A DNA stretch of 16,998 nt from Saccoglossus kowalevskii. Taxonomy: Eukaryota > Hemichordata > Enteropneusta > Harrimaniidae. The position numbers and the translations under genes were made by a program. Positions 1-9,400 of this stretch are shown here, in pieces (position 1 is the first letter of the stretch; each line of letters begins with the position of its first letter). The notes beneath the pieces were generated by a model, which saw only the letters and a program-made list of their open reading frames with translations, did no database searches and was not told the origin of the DNA. The DNA is taken from positions 46,543 through 63,540 of the forward strand of contig NW_003108598.1 in NCBI RefSeq assembly GCF_000003605.2, in the 5' to 3' direction.

Positions 1-86
1 TCAGTGAAAATAAATTCCATACAAAACACCCAAAACGCTTTTTCAGCGAAAATTAATTCCAGCTAAAATCAAGTATTTTACAGTAT
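1..86. mobile_element. MITE family 1, copy A (cut by window edge)
   Basis: This stretch matches the right half of the ~204-bp palindromic element seen intact at 10990-11193 and 15892-16094: repeated AAAATWAATTCCA arms, ending in AAGTATTTTACAGTA. The left half lies outside the window. It sits about 350 bp beyond the PRDM10 poly(A) signal. Confidence 0.75.
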
Positions 87-434
87 GAATGCCATTACCA
101 AAACACAGCTCTAACAATACACCATTTTTGCGTATTTTTTGAAAAAAAGCATGCATTTTTCACCAGATAAAAAAATAAACAACAATTTATCACCTAGTTC
201 TTCTTTTTGAAATAGATCAATGCTCACTAACTTTAATTCAAAATCTTCTACGAACAGACAAAAGCCCCTTAGCTTAGTTCAAATACCCCTAATGACCCAA
301 ACTTACTTTCTCCAAAACAGACCAAAGCTCCCTAGCTCCAATCCAAAAGACATGAAGAAAACAACTTTCCATCAACAATAATGAAAGTCAAAGACTGATG
401 TGATAAACATGCATATACTGAACATTTGTGAGAA
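87..434. other. Non-coding sequence downstream of PRDM10
   Basis: AT-rich sequence between the family 1 MITE and the PRDM10 poly(A) site. I see no coding frame, RNA gene or clear repeat in it. Confidence 0.6.
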
Positions 435-560
435 AAAGGGAGTGAAAAGTCTTTATTTACAGTTGTATACATGCAGTATCTTATCAGTGACTTATCAGTA
501 ATTTTGCCAAGCCCCTGACACTTATCTGTAATTCTGGTAGTTATGCCAAGCACCTGACAC
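435..560 (-). other. PRDM10: PRDM10 3' UTR (end approximate)
   Basis: From the stop codon to an inferred cleavage site 15-25 nt beyond AATAAA. The UTR is only about 125 nt and its first 80 nt are the decaying extra copies of the last coding 39-mer. Confidence 0.6.
452..457 (-). terminator. Polyadenylation signal AATAAA
   Basis: The plus strand reads TTTATT, so the minus strand has the canonical AATAAA hexamer about 100 nt downstream of the PRDM10 stop. It supports the long zinc-finger exon being terminal. The cleavage site itself cannot be seen. Confidence 0.65.
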
Positions 561-599
561 TTATCTGTAATTCTGGTAGTTATGCCAAGCACCTGACAC
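481..599 (-). repeat. Tandem 39-bp repeat spanning the PRDM10 stop codon
   Basis: A 39-bp unit is present perfectly at 599-561 (coding [12 protein letters not shown] plus stop) and 560-522. A third copy (521-492, 30 bp) has lost 9 bp, and an 11-bp stub follows at 491-481. The first unit is coding; the rest lie in the 3' UTR. As the unit is a multiple of three, each copy re-encodes the same terminus and stop. Confidence 0.9.
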
Positions 600-3451
600 A
601 AACACTTGTTGACCTTGAACAGTGACTGGAACTTGCACTTGATGAGTCACCACGGAAGCCTGTTGTTGTGTTTGTTGTTGTTGTTGCTGCTGCTGCTGTT
701 GTTGTTGTTGTTGTTGTTGTTGTTGCTGCTGCTGCTGCTGCTGCTGTTGTTGTTGTTGTTGTGTTTGTGCTTGCTGCTGTGGACTCATGGGTTGGGGAGC
801 ATTCTGTAAGTGTGTAAGTTGTGGTTGTTGGAAGTGTGTTGGTGACTGTCGGAGATGACTGACATCTACAGTGGAGTGTATAGATACTGGTATTGCTTGC
901 TGCGTGACCAGCTGTGTCTGTGGTATGATTCGTTGTGCAATGTGTTGATAGTCGGCCTGCTGAGGTCTGTACTCGCTCAAAGTTTGTGACAATTCACTCA
1001 TGGCTTGTGTTAGGAGATCAGCAGCTTGGACAGTTTCTTGCTGCGATGTCACAACAGCTTGTTCAATGTATCGTGCAGTGGCTGGTGTTATCTGAGATCG
1101 TATAGTCTGAATAACTCGAGCATTGTGATCTGAGGTCACAGTGGGGTCAGGTACAGGCTGGAGAGTACCAGATACTTGGGGCTGTTGATGCAGTTGCGGT
1201 TGCAGATGTGGTTGTAATACTGCAGCTGATGCAGCAACAGCAGCAGCAGGAGCGGATACTGCAATCTGAGCCGGCATTTGTGCTTGCACTGTGATTGGTT
1301 GTGCAATAGATTGGTGACTCAGACCCAGACTTGTCACATGTATTGGTGTTGGCTGAGCAACAACTGCGACCATGGTTGGTGTCTGTGCTCCAACATGTCC
1401 TGCTACCTGGGCTGCCACTACTGCAGCTGCCTGTGCCTGTGCCTGGGCTTGTGCTTGTGCTTGAGCCTGAGCTTGTGCCTGAGCCTGTTGTGCGGCTGCA
1501 GCTTGCTGCATTGGCTCCATATGCTTCTTTCTAACATGGTCCATCATCTTAGCTTTAGAGCTGTACTGTCGAGGACAATGAGCACATGCGAAGTAGTGAG
1601 TTGTTGTGGTGCCAGCTGGTGCAGTGTGTGTATCCATATATCCATCATCGCCAGCGTTTTTACTTTTGCGAATACTAGGTGGTAAATCAGCACCTGGGTG
1701 ATTCTTAAGGATATGTATTTTACGCTTACTACTGCTCTTGTATACTTTCTCACAGTAATTACAGAAATAATTTCGGTTTGGTTTAACGATTGGTAAGCTT
1801 AGTTCTGGAACAGCTTCAGGTCTGATTTCAGGATGGCGCTTTGCAAGGTGATTTACTAGCATTCCACGACGACGGAAACCGATCAGACAAATGCGACACT
1901 TAAACGTGAATTGATCAAGATCAGTTGGCGGAACCTTTGGTTTGAATGGTGCTTTCTTAGGTCTGCTTGCTTTTATAGCTTGCTTGGCTTCTCGTTCTGG
2001 GTTGTGCATTCTGAGCATGTGTTCTTTTAGTTTGTCTTTGCGCTTGAACTGTTTTCCACAGTTGGCGCACAAGAAGTCTTTGCGGTCGGAATGACGTAGC
2101 ATATGCAACTTTAACTTGTCTGGTCGTGGGAATACCTTCTCGCATTCAGGGCAGGGGTACTCCTTACTGGAATGAAAACCGCGAATATGTTTCCGCACTT
2201 GTGGGTATTCTGTGAACGTCTTACTACAATGGGGGCAATGGAAGATGCCATCAACTGTATGAACAATTACATGCTCTTTCAGGGAATCTGTACGGTCAAA
2301 GCCTTCATCACAGAATGGACATCGGTAAAACTTCTGGCCACTGTGGGTCTTCATATGGCAGGCTATGGCAGAGTTATTCAAGAATCTCTTGTTACAGATT
2401 TCACACTGGATAGGTTTTTCACTTTCCTTTGCATGCAACTCCATATGACGTTCGTACTTGACCCGCTCGCGAAACGGCTTGTTGCACATGTTGCAGTGGT
2501 ATGCATATCTAGCGAAAGTTCGTCGCAGGAAGCGTGTTTTAACTACTTTTGGTCTGCCATGAGCAGTTGCATGAATTGCAAGATCTTTCTTGTCATCAAA
2601 AATATCATCGCAATCTGGACATTTTAGCTCTTCTTCATTCATTGGTGCTCCAATTCCACTGCTTGCCATTGCTAACGGAACAACGCTACCTTCAGGGATT
2701 GTAACAGTGCCTTGTTCTACAGCTTGCGTACCAGCCATGAGAGCCGATGCACCAGCAATAGCCTCAGCATCAGCAACCGTCCCATCAACTGTCTGCAACA
2801 TTACTCTATCCCCTGACATAACCACAGCGTTAACAGTGATACTTTCACCATAAGCAGCAGTTACAGCAGCAGCTTGCTGACTGGTTAAGACATCCTGATT
2901 ACTAACGTCTTCTGCAGCATGCGTCAGCATATGCAGATTCAACAGACTAGCATTCTCAAATTCTAGGTCACACTGTGAGCAGGCCCAGTCAGCATCATTG
3001 GCTTCGTCGCTTGAAACGTCTCCAGTTTTTCGCCTGACCACTAGATTACCAGAGTCATCAACCGACTCACCACGTTCCTCATGTCTGCGTACATGACGAG
3101 TGCGGTTATAAACATGTGAGAATTTTTTCTCACAGATTGGACAAGTGTAGTTTTTCTCCCCAGAGTGCATTACTAAATGCCTCTGCAAGCTATATGCCCG
3201 TGGAAACATCTTAGCGCAGATGTTACATGAAAACGTCTCCTTCTTTCTAGACCTTGCCCTGTGAACTTTTGCCAAAGCAAGTTTCTTCTGTGAAAAATTA
3301 CCAAAACGCTTTCTTTTGCCTCGTTTCCCCCTCGTCTTGGGTCTTGTGTGCAAAGCATCATGGGTAGCCAGATGCTTCTGGAGTAACTCGGATGATCTGA
3401 ATTTTTTCGGGCATTCAAAACAAGGCCAGGTATTTTCTTTATCTTGCATTT
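561..3451 (-). CDS. PRDM10: PRDM10 terminal coding exon: 14 C2H2 fingers, Ala/Gln-rich tail
   Basis: A 2891-nt uninterrupted exon (residues 396-1358), acceptor cttttatag|AAATGC, ending in TAA at 563-561. Approximate fingers: 404-426, 469-491, 497-519, 551-573, 671-693, 713-735, 743-765, 771-793, 799-822, 827-849, 855-878, 912-935, 957-980, 1016-1039. A basic NLS-like patch ([11 protein letters not shown]) follows finger 1. Fingers 10-13 and linkers ([53 protein letters not shown]) are nearly identical to human PRDM10. Fingers 2-5 have no vertebrate PRDM10 counterpart that I know of. After the fingers come an (Ala-Gln) run near 1047-1074, a hydrophobic Ala/Val/Gln-rich region, [14 protein letters not shown], and the polyQ tract. 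It ends [12 protein letters not shown], aligning with human 'PSAWNSFRGY', where vertebrates continue for about 100 more residues. Confidence 0.96.
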
Positions 3452-6400
3452 CTATAAAAGAGAGAAGAATCAGTGATTAACCATATTATTAAGATAATTT
3501 TCGGGGGCGAAGCTACGTCAGAGAACGTTCTACGTTGTTAAGACGCACACCACTGTACCATGTATTTTTATGGGGTTTGTGCGCGCTGCTGTGGAACGCC
3601 GGTAAAAACAGCTAAATTTAAGAAAACAGCACAAACTGAATTTTGAAGTAATATTGAGCAATCAAATTCATACATGTTACACATGCAGGGGTAATCTTTT
3701 TACATTATTTGGAGGAATCTCAACAACTATCCCAAAGTACTGTTTTCTGAGAGTTTTCGGCCTTTGTTTTCACCGTGATAGTTGCCAGGCGATGAAAATG
3801 CCCGGATGTCCACTCCTGAGAATATTTCATCTTACACATATTGTTGATATATTAATGTTTTTTGAAAAACATGAGCCTAAAATATAATGGAAATGTTAAA
3901 AATTTGCATTTTACATTGGTTTACTGTATAACATGTTTAAATAGCTACATGACATTTTAGCTAATTTGACTCCATGTATGAATTAACTGAATCTTAATTT
4001 AGCTAAAGTGCCAACAATTTCATTGTGAAAATATACTTTATTTTAAATTAGCAACATTTTGAATTAGCGAAATTACAGATTAGCTAAATTAGCTAAAATA
4101 ACATGCTAGCTAAAGACATGTTTTACAGTATATGGTAAATCATTTCATCATACCATTATGTTACCGCTCTGCACTTTGCGATATTTGTATGATTTTGCTA
4201 TGATTCTGACAGTTGTTGCCCGGTAGAAGGTGGTTTATGACGGGCTTAACTGAAATTTGTATACGCAGAACACTGCTTGTTTAAAGTCATAATGTTGTTT
4301 TGCACTCACCCTGTAATTCTTCGGCTGTAATTTCAAACACATCGGCTCCGACAAACTCGGCATATGATGCGGCGTACCATATTCTCAGCTCTTGTTTGGG
4401 ATCCACTGTACGAATGGTGGCAAAGAAGAGATTTCCACCATTCTGATAGGCTATAAGGTTCTGTTCACTGTGACATGACGCAGGACGTACAAACATCATC
4501 CAATTGCATTCATTCTCATCCATCAGATCAAAGTATGCAATACTACCATCCTCTTGTTGCAACTATGAAATAACAACAATATGACTGTTTAAAATACTGA
4601 CACAGACAAACAGACAGGTAAACTCAAAGGCTACTGTGAGCTTTGTATTAGCAAAAGATATGCTGATTTCTGGCGCAGAATTTTGTATGCTTACATTCTG
4701 TAAACTTTAATTTTGTAAAAGTCTGGTGGTGAAAAGGTTAAAGCTACTGGTAGTAAAGTTAACAGTGATAAACTTCATACAAAACAGCTAAAAAAATTTT
4801 TAGCACAAAAATGGCTACCAATCGGTCATTTTGAATCAGATCATGAAATAAATATGTGTGCATACATGTATGTATTTAAAGCTGGGGGTCGTCACCAGCA
4901 CATGCACCAGATGGCCATAATGTATCTTTGTTTACAAACAAGCATCTATTCATGAGCCTTTGCGTTTTTAGTGTATGTTGTTATCATCGCTTGGGACTCA
5001 ATTCCCACGCATGCGCAGGTGACGACCCTCTCGCTCTAAAATGCATGTGTGAAGGTTGAATGTGATCAGTTCAGACAAGTCCTTCACCCTCTATGTTTAT
5101 TTTGATAAACTTTGATAAATTTGAAAGACCCATAAATATGACTCACCTTCCAAACCATTCCTTCTGCTGGCATTTCAGACACTAATTTACCTTCTATTGG
5201 ACCAAACTGTGTTTTCTTAGGTATAGCTCTCTTTGCAAACACACCTAATACACAAATAACATAGTGTTTTATAACATAGTATCGCATTCATTTACCCATA
5301 AGTGCATACTGTAAAATACTTTATTTTCACTTGGAATTAATTTTTGCTGGAGGGATGACTCAGTGAAAATAAAATCCAGTGGATATACCCTTTTTCGTAT
5401 ACTTTTCATTCAACTCTTCAAAGATCAGTGAAAATAAATTCCATACAAAACATCCAAAAAGTCTACTTAGTGAATATTAATTCCAGCTAAAATAAAGTAT
5501 TTTAAAGTACTGTAAATCAAATCAATGGAGCGAGAGACAAATTTCCAAAAATTTCACTAGTACTGTAAAATCTGTATTAGAAACCGCGGCTTCTATTAAA
5601 ATGGTACAAAGCAACAGAGGGGATGCGGCTTCTATTAGAGCATCTACACATATGAGAAATGGTAAATTTTAGATTCTCAATTATTCAAAAAGAATGGGTG
5701 CGACTTATATTAGGGATGCGGCTTCTAATACAGATTTTACGGTACAAGTGAACATTTTTCCTGGGATCCCACAACATGGAGTATCAGCACTAACTGTTCT
5801 CTTATATTTTCTCAAATAAGCCATAAAATTCTCAAATCTTGAACCTGAATCCTAGCAGCAAAACAATTTATAGTACCCAAATAATAGAGCAAATACAGAA
5901 ATAAAAGTTCAATACAAGTTTACGCTACTTCATAAAATAATTGTTTCAGAATTTTCTTCTACAGGGTTAAATAATGAAAACTATCATTATCATAATACAA
6001 AGTAGACAGTGAATATCCATACATACCAACTTTGTCATCATCCACTTTGAATATCTGCAGTAAGTTAGGGAGACTTGCTCTAGCTCTTGTTAACACAGGC
6101 TTATCACATATGGTTTGAAGAGCGCCATCGTCTCCAACTACAACATATAGAAAACAATATGCATAATTATTTTCAGAGTTTTTTCAGAAATGATCTAGAA
6201 AACATGTGTAAACATCTGAAGCAATCTACCCTGAGGCGATAACTAATTTGTTACGCAAATTAACTGAAAATTTCCAGGGAGGTACACTTCACTTCACTTC
6301 TGATAGCAGACTCCAAGACGATATGTATAACAAGCAATTGACGAGTTCGGAGCATGTTTCCCAGTTGGTACGTTACTGAACATGATCGCAAAAGAAGGGG

Positions 6401-9400
6401 GGGGGGCGATTTTACAATCAGTAGTCTAGGTGCCTTTTTGTCTCTATTTTTCACATGCTTTTATAATCTCCTCAGAGAAGTCTTACAAATGTATGTATGG
6501 ACACAAAAATAATATAACTTGTCCTTTGTCCAACTTTATTGTATAACTATGAATGTAAAATGAGTTTTCTATATTTTATGAAACGTTTTTATAAAACATG
6601 TTTGAAACAAAACTGAAGCTAGTATAGAAAAATATCTGCCTCATAATTCAGGGTCCATAGCACCAAGAGCCAATTGATTTCCAAGACTTTTCCAAACTTT
6701 CTTGCATTTTTCCCAAGACATTTTGACCCTTAATTTAGGCCAACATCATCACCAAATCTCATCAAAGTTCTGAGTATATGGTAGTTCCCTGGAGAAAATG
6801 GGCCTTTCTAAAATAAATTAATAACTATGAAGAAATTTAAAGACTTTTCAAAGATTTTTTTTTATTTTTCCTGTAATTTGAAGACAACTCCAGACCACAA
6901 AAAATCCAAAGAGTTTCAAAGGATTTTCCCAATGCTATGGGTCCTGTAATTAACATTTCTACTGCCTGGAAATGAATCGATTCAAGTCGAGTTGAGTTGA
7001 GTTGATTTGACCCTCTTCGCGTCCAACCAGAAAACCCAAAACTCATCTATTGCGATTATGCAAATCTAAGTACTTACATAATTCCCTTGTATCAAATGAC
7101 ACTTTCATTCCTGATACATTCATCTTACTGGGAGCAACACCATCTTCATCTTCATCATCCTCCTCACTTGTTTCCATCAGATCATCCTCTTCTAAATCAT
7201 CATCATCCTCATCATCCTCCATGTCCAGCGGTTCATCTAAAAGTCAAAGAAGTTGAAATTAAAACTTTCTGTAATACTGGTAGTACATATATTTGTTTTA
7301 ATAGAGTATTGTAGTCATTTATAACAATGAATCTCCCATAGCATCATATTTGATTCAGAGAAGGGTCTAGATGTGATGTGTTCAGCTTTGCCTCACTATG
7401 TACAATATCTTGTCAAAGACTCCTATTTCTAGACAATAAGGTGCAGTGGAAGGATTCATTGTTGTTTATAATTTAAAGCAGGAGGGTCATCACCTGTGCA
7501 TACGCGGAAATTGAGTCCCAAGCCAAGATAACAACACACGCTAAAACGCAAAGGCTCATGGGTAGATGCTTGTTTGTAAACAATGGCACGCTATGGCCAT
7601 CTGACGCATGCGCAAGTGACGACTCCCCCGCTTTAAAGCATATTATTAATTTATATTTAGCAAATATTTTGACAAGGTTTTATTTACCTTGAGCACCAGC
7701 CCCTTGTACTGGAAGATTGTCATCTGAAGGCATATTGGACTCATTTCTTTGATACGCGATGATCTCATCCGCGGTAGTTGTGGTAGTGGAAGGGCCCACA
7801 TCACCATTATCGTCAGGCACTACTGCTATTATTGTGTTGGTGATACTGCTAGCGCTCACTGTTAATTATAATAATAAATAGATTGAATTAATCATTATGA
7901 GAATAAAGTATCCAGAATATACCAGTATCTGTGTGTATGAAAATGTGTCAAGACAATTTTCTTAACCTTTTCATAACCAGTTCCTTTTTTTTAATCACAA
8001 ATTCACAAAACAGTCCTGTTTTTAGTCTGCACTTTCCTTCAGAAGATTGAGACAAAAATAACCAAACAAGCTGCTCTCTGATTGGGTTGACTGTTAGGTG
8101 TTAGGGTTGAGTAGCCAATCAGACACAATCTTGTAAGTAGCTTTGCATGGAATCTGGTATTGTGGTGATTTTAATTTTTATGGCGATGAATTTCCAACAG
8201 TTTGTGTCAGATTAGGCCAAAAAAAAAACTTGTTGCCCTCAAGTCGGAAAATTGAATTTTTTTTTTTTTTAAACTTGTGAAAACAAAGAGTATCCTAAAT
8301 AGCCGAGGTATATGGGAATTGATCAAACGCATGCTACATATTAAACACAAAAATCAAACTGTTTCATTCAGTCTTCAAACAACGGTCCGGGATCATTAAT
8401 TTTTAGAGGAAACACTTTTTTTACTTCTTAAAATGGTGAGTTTTTAATATTTGGGCCTATTAAAAAAAAAACGCGACCCAATATTTCATATTATTCGGTC
8501 GGTCGCTGAGGGCAACAAAACAATTTTTTTTTTGGACTTATACAGACGAATATACAGACCTGGCTCCTGTCCTGTGGCTTCATTATGCACATTAGCTGTA
8601 TGCATGATATGAACACCCTCTGCTTCACCAGACATAGCTGTATCATATTCAGTAACTGTAGATTCCGGTAACCCACTACCGGATGGTACTTCATCCATAT
8701 GCACATGGTGATGATGCTGGTGATGTATGTTACTCACTATGGCCTCAGAATGATCAAATGCCTGTCCACTTGGCTCAGGTCCACCATTGTCCTGAACAAT
8801 ACCACCATGATATCCGGATGCCTGAGTACAAACATAAGATTTGATGAAGACTTACTTACAATACATCGCCTGCTGATGCCCTATTGATTTTTGTATGTAC
8901 TGTTATAATACAAAGTAATAACTTTATTGTTATCGAATCTCTGTTGAGATATAGATAAAATTACAATAAAGAATAAAATCATGATAATAAAAAAGTAAAA
9001 ACCGAAAATTCAGTTGAGACAAAAGTAAAATAAGTACATTGCATAGATGGTAATATTACAATAAAATGTTATTTATTTATTTATTTATTTTTTTGATGGT
9101 TCTGATATAAGACAGCTGGTAAATTTATTTATTCAAACTTTGTTCTCTCATTTGAAAACAACTGTAGATAAGTTGACCAAGTTCAATAATGGTTTCCTGA
9201 TGTATAATTTGATAAAATGCTGTTCTGCTGAACATAGTATGTATGTAGAGGCTTTCAGCAGTTGGTGTCTTGAGGAGGTTCATCAGTAACCCCTCGAACT
9301 AAAAATTTACACACAGCAATATGATTTTTGTGCCTTTTTGTTGTGTACTTCTATGCGAGCAAATTATAACGCGGTTATAAATGGTACGTGTGGGTATTTG

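Noticed and set aside
332-601. Minus-strand open frame with repeated [13 protein letters not shown]
   Set aside because: It reads the 39-bp tandem repeat in a non-coding frame; the true frame gives [12 protein letters not shown] and stop.
606-809. Plus-strand open frame of leucine repeats
   Set aside because: It is the antisense of the PRDM10 polyglutamine tract and carries no signal of its own.
1278-1685. Plus-strand Cys/Leu-rich open frame
   Set aside because: Antisense shadow of the Ala/Gln-rich coding region of PRDM10.
2172-2627. 151-codon plus-strand open frame
   Set aside because: Antisense of the conserved zinc-finger array; composition reflects the opposite strand and no family is recognisable.
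6180-6240. C-F-R-C coding stretch considered as the missing zinc knuckle in intron 4
   Set aside because: The nearby AG acceptor gives the wrong phase, there is no C-x2-H partner, and stops follow.
7050-7256. Serine-rich plus-strand open frame
   Set aside because: Antisense of the acidic exon 4 of PRDM10.
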